Source of the DNA: Mesorhizobium wenxiniae
Lineage (GTDB): Bacteria; Pseudomonadota; Alphaproteobacteria; Rhizobiales; Rhizobiaceae
Reading direction: 5' to 3'
Assembly: GCF_002284535.1 (NCBI RefSeq)
Contig: NZ_NPKH01000011.1
Coordinates: 199,115 to 263,114, forward strand
DNA: 64,000 nucleotides
The notes below the pieces were generated by a model, which worked only from the letters and a program-made list of their open reading frames with translations, had not been told where the DNA came from and made no database searches. Positions 28,163-37,668 of this stretch are shown in pieces. Numbering within the stretch: position 1 is the stretch's first letter; every line of letters begins with the position of its first letter. The translations under genes and the position numbers were made by a program.

Positions 28163-28459
28163 TCAGGACTCCTCGCCGAAGCGGGAGGCGACCAGTTGCT
28201 CCAGCGCGTCGATCACCTGCTCGGCCTCCGGGCCGCTGGCGGTGACGCGGATCGAATAACCGGGGCTCGCCGCCAGCATCATGAGGCCCATGATCGAGGT
28301 GCCGCCAACCGTGACGCCGTCCTTCTCGACCTGGACGGAGGCGTCGAAGCCGCTGGCGACCTGAACGAACTTCGCCGAGGCGCGGGCATGCAGGCCACGC
28401 TGGTTGACGATTGGAAATTCCCGGACGATGTCACTCTTCTTGGCCGACAGCGCGTTCAT
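28163..28459 (-). CDS. ptsH: HPr phosphocarrier protein
   Basis: A 98-residue HPr-fold protein. His24 in NQRGLHARASAKFV is the phosphorylated histidine and Ser55 in GGTSIMGLMML is the HprK target. Rhizobia lack sugar PTS permeases and use such proteins as a regulatory phosphorelay (PTS-Ntr). The start ATG overlaps the EIIA gene stop (ATGA), so the two are translationally coupled. No EI gene is in the window. Confidence 0.95.
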   Translation of the reverse strand: MNALSAKKSDIVREFPIVNQRGLHARASAKFVQVASGFDASVQVEKDGVTVGGTSIMGLMMLAASPGYSIRVTASGPEAEQVIDALEQLVASRFGEES

Positions 28460-28857
28460 TTGCTGCTCAGAAGCTGGCTGGCGACATTGATGTATTTGCG
28501 GCCGGCCGCCTGCGCCTCGTCCAGCGCTGCGCTCATATTGTCGCCCTTGCGAATGCTGGACAGCTTGATCAGCATCGGCAGGTTCATGCCAGCAATGACT
28601 TCGGTACGACCGGATTCCATCACCGAAATGGCGAGATTGGAGGGCGTTCCGCCGAACATGTCCGTCAAAACGATGACGCCGGCTCCCGTGTCGACACGGG
28701 CAACGGCGTCGACGATATCGCTGCGGCGCTGCTCCATATCGTCATCGGCGCCGATCGCCACGGTCTCGAAACTGTCTTGTGGCCCGACGACATGTTCCAC
28801 GGCATGGCGGAATTCGGCGGCCAGTTGACCGTGCGTTACAAGCACGAGTCCGATCAT
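28456..28857 (-). CDS. PTS EIIA component, mannose/fructose (ManX) type
   Basis: 133 residues. MIGLVLVTHGQLA carries the phosphorylated His10, and VIVLTDMFGGTPSNLA is the family signature. With no EIIB/EIIC genes around, it is a regulatory rather than transport EIIA, as in other alphaproteobacteria where it works with HPr and HprK. The start MIGLVL with GGGAGCC upstream is preferred over the ORF extended to 28878. Confidence 0.93.
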   Translation of the reverse strand: MIGLVLVTHGQLAAEFRHAVEHVVGPQDSFETVAIGADDDMEQRRSDIVDAVARVDTGAGVIVLTDMFGGTPSNLAISVMESGRTEVIAGMNLPMLIKLSSIRKGDNMSAALDEAQAAGRKYINVASQLLSSK

Positions 28858-29021
28858 TCTTTGGTGGCTCCCGTCCATCGCCGCTTGATAGGCGTTTCAT
28901 GCTCGCCGGCCCATCTCAGGCGGCGGGAGCGCTATCTTGTCGACGCGAGGCGCGTTGACAAGCCCAAAATTGCACAGGCACAGGCCATTTTGACGCATTG
29001 CAGCAACAATTCGAAATCGGA

Positions 29022-29483
29022 TTATACGAAAGGCGCAATCAGCAGCCGCGCCATCACGGCCAGCGAGGCCGCCGGAACATTGCGTTCGGCAAGATCAATA
29101 CTCGGCACCGGGCAGCCGGCTATAGGCTCGGTGAAATCTTCCTGGAAGCGGGCCATCTCGGTTGCCGGCACCAGCCGGACATGAAGATCGATCACGCCGC
29201 CGGGCTCGAACGACAATGGCCGCGGACCGAATCCGGGCACCTCGGCGAGGCCGGCGATGGGAGCGGGCACCCGACAGACCAGCCGCCCCGCGTGATCGGC
29301 AGCGAGGAGCCTGTCGTCGCCGATCAGCCGCGAAAACAATCCATGCTGGCGACAATGATCGATGAGGGCGAGCGCCAGCGTCGTCTTGCCCGAGCCGGAC
29401 GGTCCCGTGATAAGGACACCACGCTCGCCGATCAGGATCGCCGTGCCGTGAATGTTCTCAGCCTGCACAGTCGGATCAGGCAT
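29022..29483 (-). CDS. hprK: HPr kinase/phosphorylase, short alphaproteobacterial form
   Basis: 153 residues, about half the length of Firmicutes HprK: only the C-terminal catalytic domain is present. The P-loop is ITGPSGSGKTTLALALI. RLIGDDRLLAADHAG and FEPGGVIDLHV correspond to the conserved acidic and catalytic regions. It phosphorylates the HPr serine. The ATG at 29483 (MPDPTVQAENIHG) lies at the edge of a dispersed palindrome that fills the chvG-hprK spacer. An ORF extension to 29531 is made of repeat sequence and is rejected. Confidence 0.9.
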   Translation of the reverse strand: MPDPTVQAENIHGTAILIGERGVLITGPSGSGKTTLALALIDHCRQHGLFSRLIGDDRLLAADHAGRLVCRVPAPIAGLAEVPGFGPRPLSFEPGGVIDLHVRLVPATEMARFQEDFTEPIAGCPVPSIDLAERNVPAASLAVMARLLIAPFV

Positions 29484-29572
29484 GATCTTGTCCGAAACCC
29501 GGTTCGGAGTCATGCTTTTTGGTTTACGCATGATCTTGTCCGAAAACCGGTACCACTTTTTGGGATCATGCG
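29479..29572. repeat. Double rhizobial palindrome between chvG and hprK
   Basis: Two adjacent elements with CATGATCTTGTCCGAAA ... CCGG ... GATCATGCG ends. They fill the whole spacer, touching the chvG stop on one side and supplying the hprK start codon on the other. Confidence 0.75.
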
Positions 29573-31354
29573 TCAGCCTTCGGCCGGCAGTGTCACGACG
29601 AAGCGGGCGCCCTTGATCTCGCCGGGTTTGGTGCCCGGGATGTTCTCGGCGGTCAGCGTGCCGCCATGGGCTTCGACGATCTGCCTGCTGATCGACAGGC
29701 CAAGGCCTGAGTTCTGGCCGAACGCCTCGCCGGCCGGCCGGTCGGTGTAGAAGCGTTCGAAGATGCGGTCGATGTTGTCGGCCCTGATACCGGGACCATT
29801 GTCGTCGACGGTGATGATGTTGACCTTGCCGGCGCGCGCCAGAGATATAGCGATGTGGCCGCGCTCTTCAGGAACGAAGGAGCGGGCATTCTCGATCAGA
29901 TTGGTGATGACCTGGCCGATCCTCAGATCATGGCCGGCGACGAAATGGCCTTTGACGCCCTGCGGCAGTTTGGCGACCTTGAATTCGATGTCGACCGTCT
30001 TCTTGTTGCGCGTCGCCGTGCGCGAAACGTCGACCAGATCCGTGATGAATTTCTTGAGATCCACGGTTCCTGCGTCTTCCCGCGCGAGCTCGGCGTCAAG
30101 ACGGGAGGCGTCGGAAATGTCGGTGATGAGACGGTCCAGCCGCCTGACGTCGTGCTGGATGATCTCCATCAGCCGGCCGCGCGACGTGTCGTTCTTGGCC
30201 AGCGGCAGGGTCTCCACCGCGCTGCGCAGCGAGGTCAGCGGGTTCTTCAATTCGTGCGAGACGTCAGCCGCGAAACTTTCGATCGCCTCTATGCGGGCGT
30301 AGAGCGCATTGGTCATGTCGCGCACGGCGATCGACAGATTGCCGATCTCGTCCTGCCGGTCGGAGAAGTCCGGGATTTCCTCGCGATTCTTAACGCCGCG
30401 CCGGACCCTGACCGCCGCCGCCGACAGCCGGCGCAGCGGGTTGGCGATGGTCGAGGCGAGCAGCATCGACAGGATCGCGGTGACAAGGGCGGCGATGCCG
30501 AAGACGCGCAGGATCGCCTTGCGCTCGGCCGCGACGATCTTGTCGATGTCGCCGCCTTCCGTCGACAGCATCAGCACGCCGAGGACGGCGCGGAAGCGCT
30601 GGATCGGCACGGCGACCGAAACAATCTGCTCGCCCTGTTCGGAGATCCGCACGATGGTCGACGGGCTGCCGGTAAGCGCCTTGACCACCTCCGGAAATGC
30701 TGCGCCATTGCCGCCCGGCTGTTCATGGTAGACCGGCAGCGCGGTGTTGCGGAAGAAGTCGAAGACGAACTTCTGGAGACGTTCCAGAAGGTCGGGCTCT
30801 TCCGCGTCGACCGGCGGCAGGTCGTAGCGAAGGATCTGGCCACGCGAATAGAGATGACGGGAATCGAGCAGCAGATTGGCGTCGCGATCATAGATGCGGG
30901 CGCGCGTCCGTGTCGGCGAAATCAAGCGCCTAAGCACCGGCGCGACGCGCTCCGGATTGATCGGAAAATCGAGATTGTCGAGCTGATCGGAGCCGGGGCC
31001 GAGGCTTTCGCCGGCCTGCAGTTCAAGCAGCTTTTCCGGATCGATGCTGATCGAATCGGTCTCGACCGTCGCCGATGCCGCGATCGCGCCGGCGATGATC
31101 TCGCCCTGGGTCATCAGGCTTTCGACGCGGGCATCGATCAGCCCGTCGCGAAACGTGTTGAGGTAGAGAATGCCGGTGACCAGGACGGCCAGGCCGGCGA
31201 GGTTGAGGAAGAGAATGCGCCGCGTCAGGCTGGAAAAGATGTGGTGGCCGAGGAAACGGCGCATTGGCACCGTGATTTTCGACAGGAATGCCGGCAGAAT
31301 CCGCGACGGGCGCCGGGCGCCCGTCCGTCTCACTCGCTCTACGTCCACTGCCAT
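29573..31354 (-). CDS. chvG: Sensor histidine kinase ChvG (ExoS)
   Basis: 593-residue inner-membrane kinase of the ChvG/ChvI acid- and envelope-sensing system. Membrane segments lie at about residues 48-66 and 275-300 around a large periplasmic domain. A HAMP region follows, with the H-box SFAADVSHELKNPLTSLRS, N box NLIENARSF and VDDNGPGIRADN. In Rhizobiales ChvG/ChvI controls exopolysaccharide, motility and acid responses and is needed for plant or animal infection. It lies downstream of chvI, with a palindrome between. Confidence 0.96.
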   Translation of the reverse strand: MAVDVERVRRTGARRPSRILPAFLSKITVPMRRFLGHHIFSSLTRRILFLNLAGLAVLVTGILYLNTFRDGLIDARVESLMTQGEIIAGAIAASATVETDSISIDPEKLLELQAGESLGPGSDQLDNLDFPINPERVAPVLRRLISPTRTRARIYDRDANLLLDSRHLYSRGQILRYDLPPVDAEEPDLLERLQKFVFDFFRNTALPVYHEQPGGNGAAFPEVVKALTGSPSTIVRISEQGEQIVSVAVPIQRFRAVLGVLMLSTEGGDIDKIVAAERKAILRVFGIAALVTAILSMLLASTIANPLRRLSAAAVRVRRGVKNREEIPDFSDRQDEIGNLSIAVRDMTNALYARIEAIESFAADVSHELKNPLTSLRSAVETLPLAKNDTSRGRLMEIIQHDVRRLDRLITDISDASRLDAELAREDAGTVDLKKFITDLVDVSRTATRNKKTVDIEFKVAKLPQGVKGHFVAGHDLRIGQVITNLIENARSFVPEERGHIAISLARAGKVNIITVDDNGPGIRADNIDRIFERFYTDRPAGEAFGQNSGLGLSISRQIVEAHGGTLTAENIPGTKPGEIKGARFVVTLPAEG

Positions 31355-31389
31355 CGAATAGCAGCCCCCGCTCAGTCTTTAGTTTTGAG

Positions 31390-31431
31390 CATGTCGTTGT
31401 CCCAAAATCGGGACCACTTTTGGGCGACATG
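31390..31431. repeat. Rhizobial interspersed palindrome (chvI-chvG spacer)
   Basis: CATGTCG (31390-31396) and CGACATG (31425-31431) bound a CCCAAAATCGGGACCACTTT core. Confidence 0.65.
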
Positions 31432-31438
31432 CATCAAT

Positions 31439-32140
31439 TCATGCTTCGCGGAACCGATATCCGACTCCGTAAAGGGTTTCGATCATCTCGAAGTCATCAT
31501 CGACGGCCTTGAACTTCTTGCGAAGCCGCTTGATATGACTGTCGATGGTGCGGTCATCGACATAGACCTGCTCATCATAGGCCGAATCCATCAGCGCATC
31601 ACGGCTTTTTACCACACCGGGGCGCTGGGCCAGAGAATGCAGGATCAGGAACTCGGTGACGGTAAGTGTCACCGGCTCGCCCTTCCAGGTGCAGGTGTGA
31701 CGCTCCTGGTCCATGACAAGCTGGCCGCGCTCGAGCGAACGGGCCTGCTGGCTGGGCGTCTTGGCCGACGCCTCGCGGGCGCTGGCACGGCGCAGCACGG
31801 CGCGAACCCGCTCGACCAGAAGACGCTGCGAGAAGGGTTTGCGGATGAAGTCGTCTGCGCCCATCTTGAGGCCGAAAAGCTCATCGATCTCGTCGTCCTT
31901 GGACGTCAGGAAGATCACCGGCAGGTCGGATTTCTGGCGCATCCGGCGCAGAAGCTCCATGCCGTCCATGCGCGGCATCTTGATGTCGAGGATGGCGAGA
32001 TTCGGCGGGCGCGCCGCCAGACCTTCCAGTGCCGACGCCCCATCCGTGTAAGTTTCGACGCGATACCCCTCCGATTCGAGGGCGATCGACACCGAAGTCA
32101 GAATGTTGCGGTCGTCGTCGACAAGCGCGATTGTTGCCAT
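31439..32140 (-). CDS. chvI: DNA-binding response regulator ChvI
   Basis: 233-residue OmpR/PhoB-type regulator. The receiver starts [17 protein letters not shown]; the phospho-Asp is in [13 protein letters not shown]. The C-terminal winged helix ends [13 protein letters not shown] ... GVGYRF. I chose Met at 32140 because the receiver begins immediately and GAGGGAG lies upstream; longer starts add nothing conserved. It is divergent from pckA, which is under ChvG/ChvI influence in Agrobacterium. Confidence 0.96.
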   Translation of the reverse strand: MATIALVDDDRNILTSVSIALESEGYRVETYTDGASALEGLAARPPNLAILDIKMPRMDGMELLRRMRQKSDLPVIFLTSKDDEIDELFGLKMGADDFIRKPFSQRLLVERVRAVLRRASAREASAKTPSQQARSLERGQLVMDQERHTCTWKGEPVTLTVTEFLILHSLAQRPGVVKSRDALMDSAYDEQVYVDDRTIDSHIKRLRKKFKAVDDDFEMIETLYGVGYRFREA

Positions 32141-32484
32141 TTCAAGTGGCTCCCTCATGAGCTGTCCCTTCTTTGGTCGAGAAGGGGCTTCTGCAGGACA
32201 AATTAGGTACAAAATGTGGCACAGGCTTCGTCCGCTGTCACGAGCGGCACTCCGGCGGCCATAATTTCACCTCAACATGGATTGGACTGTTAAAGACCGC
32301 CAATCCTTTGGGCAACCGCCTGATTTTTTGCACATATAAACGATTTAAACAACTTTCAAAATATTTAAATCGATTAATTATTTGATATCATTTGGCTTTT
32401 CTGGTTGTCACCGTTACAGTCTCCTTGGTGGGGGCTCCGGAAATTCGCCGGCCAGGATGCTGCAAAACGAAGAAGGAACCCCTC
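32141..32484. promoter_or_regulatory. Divergent chvI-pckA promoter region with AT-rich inverted repeat
   Basis: A 344-bp spacer, clearly AT-rich at 32330-32400 against the GC-rich background. It contains CGATTTAAA (32341-32349) and TTTAAATCG (32364-32372), a perfect 9-bp inverted repeat with a 14-bp spacer. This is a candidate regulator site or the pckA promoter itself. No gene is visible in it. Confidence 0.6.
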
Positions 32485-34095
32485 ATGTCGGAAGCCGGCA
32501 AACGCAATCCCGCATGGGCGATCGATCGGATCGGCCTAAAGACCACGGCCGCGGTGCGCTATAATTTCGGCGAAGCCGCCCTTTACGAGGAAGCGGTACG
32601 CCGCGGCGAGGCCCGGCTCACCGCGCATGGCGCACTGGTCGCCGAGACCGGGCAGCACACCGGCCGCTCGCCCAAGGACAAATTCGTCGTGCGCGACGAG
32701 ACCACCGGGCCGCATGTATGGTGGGACAACAACAAGGCGATGTCGTCGGCCCAGTTCGAAACGCTGCTCGCCGATTTTCGCGCCCATGCAGCAGACAAGG
32801 ATCTTTATGTGCAGGACCTGGTCGGCGGCGCCGATGAGGACTTGAAGCTGACGACAAGGGTTGTCACGGAGCTTGCCTGGCACTCCTTGTTCATCCGCAA
32901 TCTGCTCATTCGCCCGGAAGCCGCCGAGCTCGAGCATTTTGTGCCTGACATGACGATCATCGACCTTCCGTCGTTCCGCGCCGATCCGGTTCGCCACGGC
33001 ACCCGCACCGAAACGGTGATCGCCGTCGATCTGTCGCGCATGATCGTGCTGATCGGCGGCACCTCCTATGCTGGCGAAATGAAGAAGTCGGTCTTCACCG
33101 TGCTCAACTATCTGTTGCCGGCCAAGGGCGTGATGCCGATGCATTGCTCGGCCAATGAAGGCGCCGGCGGAGATGCGGCCATCTTCTTCGGCCTCTCGGG
33201 AACCGGCAAGACGACACTGTCGGCCGATCCGTCGCGCACGCTGGTCGGCGACGACGAGCACGGCTGGGGTCAGCATGGCATCTTCAATTTCGAAGGCGGC
33301 TGCTATGCCAAGACGATAAAGCTTTCGGCAGAAGCCGAGCCGGAGATCTTCGCCACCACCCAACGCTTCGGTACGGTGCTGGAGAATGTGGTGCTCGATG
33401 CGGGCCGCGTGCCGGATTTCGACGACGGCAGTCTCACCGAAAACACGCGCTGCGCCTATCCGCTCCATTTCATCCCCAACGCCAGCAAGACGGGCCGCGC
33501 CGGTCACCCGAAAAACATTATCATGCTGACCGCCGACGCATTCGGCGTGATGCCGCCGATCGCACGGCTGACCCCGGCGCAGGCGATGTACCATTTCCTC
33601 TCCGGCTACACCGCCAAGGTGGCTGGGACCGAAAAGGGCGTCACCGAACCCGAAGCGACGTTTTCGACCTGTTTCGGCGCACCGTTCATGCCGCGCCATC
33701 CGTCGGAATACGGCAATCTGCTGCGCGAACTGATCGCCCATCACGGTGTCGATTGCTGGCTGGTCAACACCGGCTGGACCGGCGGCGCGTACGGCACCGG
33801 CAAGCGGATGCCGATCAAGGCGACGCGAGCGCTGCTTGCCGCGGCACTCGACGGCTCGCTGAAGACGGCCGACTACCGCACCGACGCGAATTTTGGCTTC
33901 GATGTGCCGGTGGCGGTTGCGGGCGTCGACCGCGCCATTCTCGATCCTAGATCGACATGGCCCGATACCTCAGCCTATGACCTGCAGGCGGCGAGGCTGG
34001 TGGGCATGTTCGCCATCAATTTCGAAAAATTCGAACCTCATGTCGACGCCATTGTGCTCGGCGCCGCGCCGCGCATGCGCGAAGCCGCGGAATAA
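32485..34095 (+). CDS. pckA: Phosphoenolpyruvate carboxykinase (ATP)
   Basis: Gluconeogenic conversion of oxaloacetate and ATP to PEP and CO2, needed for growth on C4 acids. 536 residues from [14 protein letters not shown]. The kinase-1a loop is [38 protein letters not shown] carries the metal-binding residues, and [15 protein letters not shown] the adenine region. GAAGGAA precedes the ATG; an upstream extension to 32392 lacks conservation. It is divergent from chvI and closed by a terminator. Confidence 0.97.
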   Translation: MSEAGKRNPAWAIDRIGLKTTAAVRYNFGEAALYEEAVRRGEARLTAHGALVAETGQHTGRSPKDKFVVRDETTGPHVWWDNNKAMSSAQFETLLADFRAHAADKDLYVQDLVGGADEDLKLTTRVVTELAWHSLFIRNLLIRPEAAELEHFVPDMTIIDLPSFRADPVRHGTRTETVIAVDLSRMIVLIGGTSYAGEMKKSVFTVLNYLLPAKGVMPMHCSANEGAGGDAAIFFGLSGTGKTTLSADPSRTLVGDDEHGWGQHGIFNFEGGCYAKTIKLSAEAEPEIFATTQRFGTVLENVVLDAGRVPDFDDGSLTENTRCAYPLHFIPNASKTGRAGHPKNIIMLTADAFGVMPPIARLTPAQAMYHFLSGYTAKVAGTEKGVTEPEATFSTCFGAPFMPRHPSEYGNLLRELIAHHGVDCWLVNTGWTGGAYGTGKRMPIKATRALLAAALDGSLKTADYRTDANFGFDVPVAVAGVDRAILDPRSTWPDTSAYDLQAARLVGMFAINFEKFEPHVDAIVLGAAPRMREAAE

Positions 34096-34120
34096 TTACC
34101 TGCTGGGTGCTCTGTGCCTC

Positions 34121-34178
34121 AAGGCCGGGACCGGGATCGGGAAGGCCCGACCCCCGGGATCGGCCCTTTTCTTTTTTC
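34121..34178 (+). terminator. Terminator after pckA
   Basis: GC-rich imperfect hairpin (GGCCG at 34123-34127 with CGGCC at 34161-34165 and further pairing inside), followed by CTTTTCTTTTTT. Confidence 0.75.
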
Positions 34179-34201
34179 GTTTGCCGCGCCATGACTGCGG
34201 C

Positions 34202-34639
34202 ATGAACGCCGACGACAAGATAATCATTGCCGACGATGCGGTCATCCATCCGGATGACCTGCACGAGGACTTCATCCGCTCGTCGGGCCCTGGCGGCCAA
34301 AACGTCAACAAGGTGGCGACGGCGGTGCAATTGCGCTTCGATGCGGCGAATGCGCCGGGCCTGTCGGAGCGCGTCCGCGAGCGAACCATAAAGCTGGCCG
34401 GCCAGCGCGCCACCAAGGATGGCGTCATCGTCATCGAGGCCGGACGCTTCCGCACGCAAGAGCAGAACCGGGCGGACGCCCGGGCGCGGCTTGCGGAACT
34501 GGTCGCCACGGCCGCCGAACCGCCGCCGCCACCGCGCAAGAAGACGAGGCCGTCGAAAGGCGCGATCGAAAGGCGGCTGAAGACCAAGGCTGGGCGCGGC
34601 ACAATCAAGAAATTGCGCGGCCGGGTGGACGACGATTAG
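34202..34639 (+). CDS. arfB: Alternative ribosome-rescue factor ArfB (YaeJ-type peptidyl-tRNA hydrolase)
   Basis: 145 residues. RSSGPGGQNVNKVATAV holds the GGQ tripeptide that hydrolyses peptidyl-tRNA on ribosomes stalled without a stop codon. The basic C-terminal tail (KKTRPSKGAIERRLKTK, then IKKLRGR) is the part that enters the empty mRNA channel. Length and tail separate it from class I release factors. The ATG at 34202 is 107 bp after pckA, beyond its terminator. Confidence 0.93.
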   Translation: MNADDKIIIADDAVIHPDDLHEDFIRSSGPGGQNVNKVATAVQLRFDAANAPGLSERVRERTIKLAGQRATKDGVIVIEAGRFRTQEQNRADARARLAELVATAAEPPPPPRKKTRPSKGAIERRLKTKAGRGTIKKLRGRVDDD

Positions 34640-34645
34640 AGCGAC

Positions 34646-34733
34646 GTGCGTCCCCTTGGACGCACGAAATACGCCTGACATTTTGTATCCACATCGTGCT
34701 TTTCGAAAATCGATTCCACTTTTCGGGCCGATG
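34646..34733. repeat. Composite hairpin plus palindrome (arfB-lysM spacer)
   Basis: Hairpin GTGCGTCC-CCTT-GGACGCAC (34646-34665), then a CATCG ... CGATG-bounded palindrome with the TTCGAAAATCGATTCCACTT core (34692-34733). It has the same modular build as the elements at 14286 and 28047. Confidence 0.7.
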
Positions 34734-34825
34734 CGGCAGGCGCGACATCGATCGCTGGTCGACGGTTTCCAACTCAAGGTTGCAGGTGGCAAGTTTGGTA
34801 TTCGCCACAGCAAGGGAGACCACAG

Positions 34826-35301
34826 ATGGGCATGTTTGATTTCGTCAAGGGCGTCGGCAAGAAGCTCGGCTTCGGCGACGATGAGCCGGAGCCGACCGCC
34901 GATACGCTCAAGAGGGGACTCGATTCGCACGCGCTCCGCACAAATAATGTCGAAGTCGTCGTCAAAGGCGATACGGCTGTCTGAAAGGCGTGGTCAAGGA
35001 TCAATCGATCTTCGAAAAAGGGGGCATCGCCATTGGCAACACGCTGGCGTGTCCAAGGTGCAGGCGGATGAATTGCAAGTCGCCGCACCCGAATCCGGCA
35101 CACCCGCTGCCCCGGCCAAGGAACCGACCTTCTACACGGTCAAGAAAGGCGACAACCTCTGGAAGATCGCCGAAAGAGCTACGGCAAGGGCAAAGGTGCG
35201 AAGAACACGATCATTTTCGATGCCAACAAGCGGATGCTGATCCATCCGGACAAGATTTATCCGGGCAGGTCCGGCGCATACCGGATCTCGACCAGGCCTG
35301 A
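34826..35301 (+). pseudogene. BON/LysM (YgaU/Kbp-like) protein gene with several frameshifts
   Basis: The start is sound (AAGGGAGACC then ATG) and gives MGMFDFVKGVGKKLGFGDD, the N-terminus of YgaU/Kbp-type LysM proteins. The frame hits TGA at 34979-34981. The rest of the family sequence continues in other frames: KGVVKDQSIFEK, then VSKVQADELQVAAPESG, then the LysM part FYTVKKGDNLWKIAE, then NTIIFDANKRMLIHPDKIYP, then IPDLDQA and TGA at 35299-35301. At least four small indels break it, near 34980, 35046, 35175 and 35268. Many indels in one gene point to a decayed gene, though clustered sequencing errors cannot be excluded. Confidence 0.85.
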
Positions 35302-35355
35302 CCAGATCGGGCCTGACCAGATCGGGCCTGACCAGATCGGGCCTGACCAGATCGG
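35296..35355. repeat. 15-bp tandem repeat, four copies
   Basis: GCCTGACCAGATCGG repeats exactly four times (35296-35310, 35311-35325, 35326-35340, 35341-35355). It starts on the last codons of the LysM pseudogene. Confidence 0.95.
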
Positions 35356-35446
35356 CGACGGCCAATCGACAACGGCGGCTTTCGGGTCGCCGTTTTCATT
35401 TGATGGTGGCATTCTGGTTCTTTGCAGACCAACGGATCAAGCAACC

Positions 35447-36064
35447 ATGCTCGTTCTGCCCAAAGGCGTCCGCCATATGCCCGGCTATCTGTCCCGCGCG
35501 GTGCAGGAAGCGCTGGTCGAGGATGTGAGAGGGGTCGTGCAGGAGGCTCCCTTGTTTGTGCCGGCCATGCCGCGCACCGGCAAGGAGATGAGCGTGCGCA
35601 TGACCAATTGCGGTTCGCTCGGCTGGGTCACCGATAAGGAGGGCGGCTATCGCTACCAACCGACGCACCCGGTGACCGGAATGCCCTGGCCGCCGATCCC
35701 GGACGTGCTGCTGGAGCTGTGGCGGGACGTGTCCGCCTATTCCCATCCGCCGGAGGCTTGCCTGGTCAATTTCTATTCGCCGGACGCGAAGATGGGCCTC
35801 CATCAAGACCGCGACGAGATCGATTTCTCCGCGCCGGTCGTCTCCGTTTCACTGGGCGACGATTGCCTGTTCAGGGTCGGCCAGACCACGCGCGAAGGCG
35901 GCACCAAATCGTTCAAGCTGAAAAGCGGCGATGTCGTCGTGCTGGGCGGCGAAGGCCGCCTCTGTTTTCACGGCGTCGACCGCATCTATCCATCGACCTC
36001 GGCATTGCTGAAGAACGGCGGGCGGATCAACCTGACGCTGAGACGGGTGACCTATCCTGGCTAG
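35447..36064 (+). CDS. alkB: AlkB-family Fe(II)/2-oxoglutarate dioxygenase
   Basis: 205 residues. DNA/RNA dealkylation repair enzyme that oxidises 1-methyladenine and 3-methylcytosine lesions. LHQDRDE gives the HxD iron ligands and CFHGVDR the second His. GGRINLTLRRV contains the Arg that binds 2-oxoglutarate, and NFYSPDAKMGLHQD is the family signature. I chose ATG at 35447; upstream in-frame sequence lies within the LysM pseudogene and tandem repeat. A terminator follows. Confidence 0.93.
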   Translation: MLVLPKGVRHMPGYLSRAVQEALVEDVRGVVQEAPLFVPAMPRTGKEMSVRMTNCGSLGWVTDKEGGYRYQPTHPVTGMPWPPIPDVLLELWRDVSAYSHPPEACLVNFYSPDAKMGLHQDRDEIDFSAPVVSVSLGDDCLFRVGQTTREGGTKSFKLKSGDVVVLGGEGRLCFHGVDRIYPSTSALLKNGGRINLTLRRVTYPG

Positions 36065-36101
36065 AGCGGCGAACTTTCAAGTCGAGGCGTATCGCCGCTC
36101 T
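36063..36101 (+). terminator. Terminator after alkB
   Basis: Perfect 10-bp stem AGAGCGGCGA (36063-36072) / TCGCCGCTCT (36092-36101) followed by CTCTCTTTTTC. Confidence 0.8.
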
Positions 36102-36110
36102 CTCTCTTTT

Positions 36111-36599
36111 TCAAGTATCGGATTTCCCCAAGACCGGCACCCGCTTCGGATCACCGTCCAGGCCCGCCGCTGATCGGCCGGAAAAGATCCAGCGTTCGAG
36201 AACAACAAAGTTGACCACCGGAATGAGAATACAGGTGAGCAGTATCGGAATCGCCACCGGCAGGCCGAACTGCCCGACGAGGAGCAGCGGAAGAAGATAG
36301 GCGATGGCAAGGCCGGATCCGGTCAGCACGGCGAAACGCGGCGCTTCGAATTGATGCGAGCCGGCCGACATGAAGGTGAAGAACTTGTGGCCGAGATAGG
36401 AGAATATTGCCGCGACCGCATAGGCGGCGACGGAGGCTGTGGCCGGCGGCAGGTATGTTGACCCGGCACTGGTGAAGAGGCTGGCACAAAGCGCGTAGAG
36501 CACTGTGGCCGCGAGCCCCACCGAGGCGAATTTGAGTAGTCGGCGCGGAGCAAGTGTTCCGCGCCGGGCGGAAATGTCAGGCCGGCGCAATGCAGGCAT
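36111..36599 (-). CDS. GtrA-like membrane protein
   Basis: 162 residues with four hydrophobic segments, the GtrA layout. LLKFASVGLAATVLYALCA is the first segment and FSYLGHKFFTF is the signature after segment 2. GtrA proteins are thought to help move undecaprenyl-linked sugars across the inner membrane for surface polysaccharide modification. An ATG at 36599 is chosen; an in-frame GTG at 36608 is an alternative. No glycosyltransferase lies nearby. Confidence 0.82.
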   Translation of the reverse strand: MPALRRPDISARRGTLAPRRLLKFASVGLAATVLYALCASLFTSAGSTYLPPATASVAAYAVAAIFSYLGHKFFTFMSAGSHQFEAPRFAVLTGSGLAIAYLLPLLLVGQFGLPVAIPILLTCILIPVVNFVVLERWIFSGRSAAGLDGDPKRVPVLGKSDT

Positions 36600-36684
36600 A
36601 TTGATCACCGGCTCCCCACAAAATGCTCCGGAATTGGCAATCGAACGATAGCGGGCACTGCCTAAGGCGCCGTTAACCGCTTCG

Positions 36685-37644
36685 TTACAGCTTCCTGAGC
36701 GCCACTTCCTCGACCAGATGATTGGCGCCCTTGCGCAGGATGAGATCGGCGCGGGCTCGCGTCGGCAGGATGTTCTCGCGCAAATTCTTCAGATTGATGT
36801 TGGCCCACAGGCCTTCCGCGATGGCGCGGGCCGCTGCTTGAGAAAGTTGCGAATAGCGGTGGAAGAAGGAGTCCGGATCGCGGAAGGCGGTCTCGCGCAG
36901 CCGCATGAAGCGGGCGATGTACCATTGATGGATCAGCTCCTCTTCGGCATCGATATAGATGGCGAAGTCGAAGAAATCCGACAGGAAAGGCACAATCTTG
37001 CCGTCCTTCGGCAGCTTGCCCGGCTGCAGCACGTTGATGCCTTCGAAGATCAATATATCGGGCCGGTCGATGGTCTGGAACTCGCCGGGAACGACGTCGT
37101 AGGTCAGGTGCGAATAGACCGGCGCGCGGACATTGCGCTGCGCCGATTTGATGCCCGACAGGAAACGCAGCAATGCGCCGACGTCATAGCTGTCGGGAAA
37201 GCCCTTGCGTTCCATCAGATTGTTGCGGCGCAGGATTTCGTTGGGAAGCAGGAAGCCGTCTGTGGTGATCAGATCGACCTTGGGGCTCGACGGCCAGCGC
37301 GCCAGCAATTCCTTGAGCACGCGCGCCGTGGTCGATTTGCCGACCGCGACAGAGCCGGCAATGCCGATGATGAAGGGCGTCTTGACGACATCCACCGCGT
37401 TGAAGAAGGCCTGGCGCTGCCTGAACAGAAGTTGGCTCGCCTCGACATGTGCCGACAACAGCCGGGACAGCGAAAGATAGATGCGCTTGACCTCTTCGAG
37501 GTCGACCGGGTCGTTGAGCGAACGCAGGCGACGGACCTCGTCCTCGCCGAGCGTCATCGGCGTGTCGGCGCGGAACTGCGACCATTGCTCTGCCGAGAAA
37601 AAACGAAAGGGCGAATATTTCTCGGTGGGGGCGAGCTGGTCCAT
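36685..37644 (-). CDS. coaA: Pantothenate kinase (type I)
   Basis: First and controlling step of coenzyme A synthesis. 319 residues, the usual CoaA length. The P-loop is [37 protein letters not shown] and [10 protein letters not shown] are family signatures. AGGAAAC precedes the ATG. It is the distal gene of the his cluster, 24 bp after hisE, a conserved rhizobial arrangement. Confidence 0.97.
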   Translation of the reverse strand: MDQLAPTEKYSPFRFFSAEQWSQFRADTPMTLGEDEVRRLRSLNDPVDLEEVKRIYLSLSRLLSAHVEASQLLFRQRQAFFNAVDVVKTPFIIGIAGSVAVGKSTTARVLKELLARWPSSPKVDLITTDGFLLPNEILRRNNLMERKGFPDSYDVGALLRFLSGIKSAQRNVRAPVYSHLTYDVVPGEFQTIDRPDILIFEGINVLQPGKLPKDGKIVPFLSDFFDFAIYIDAEEELIHQWYIARFMRLRETAFRDPDSFFHRYSQLSQAAARAIAEGLWANINLKNLRENILPTRARADLILRKGANHLVEEVALRKL

Positions 37645-37668
37645 CGAGTTTCCTACCCTCCGCAGCGA

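Noticed and set aside
29855..32206. 783-codon plus-strand ORF opposite chvG and chvI
   Set aside because: Antisense frame without domains; chvG and chvI are unambiguous.
32392..32484. N-terminal extension of pckA
   Set aside because: Not conserved in PckA; the ATG at 32485 has its own ribosome site.
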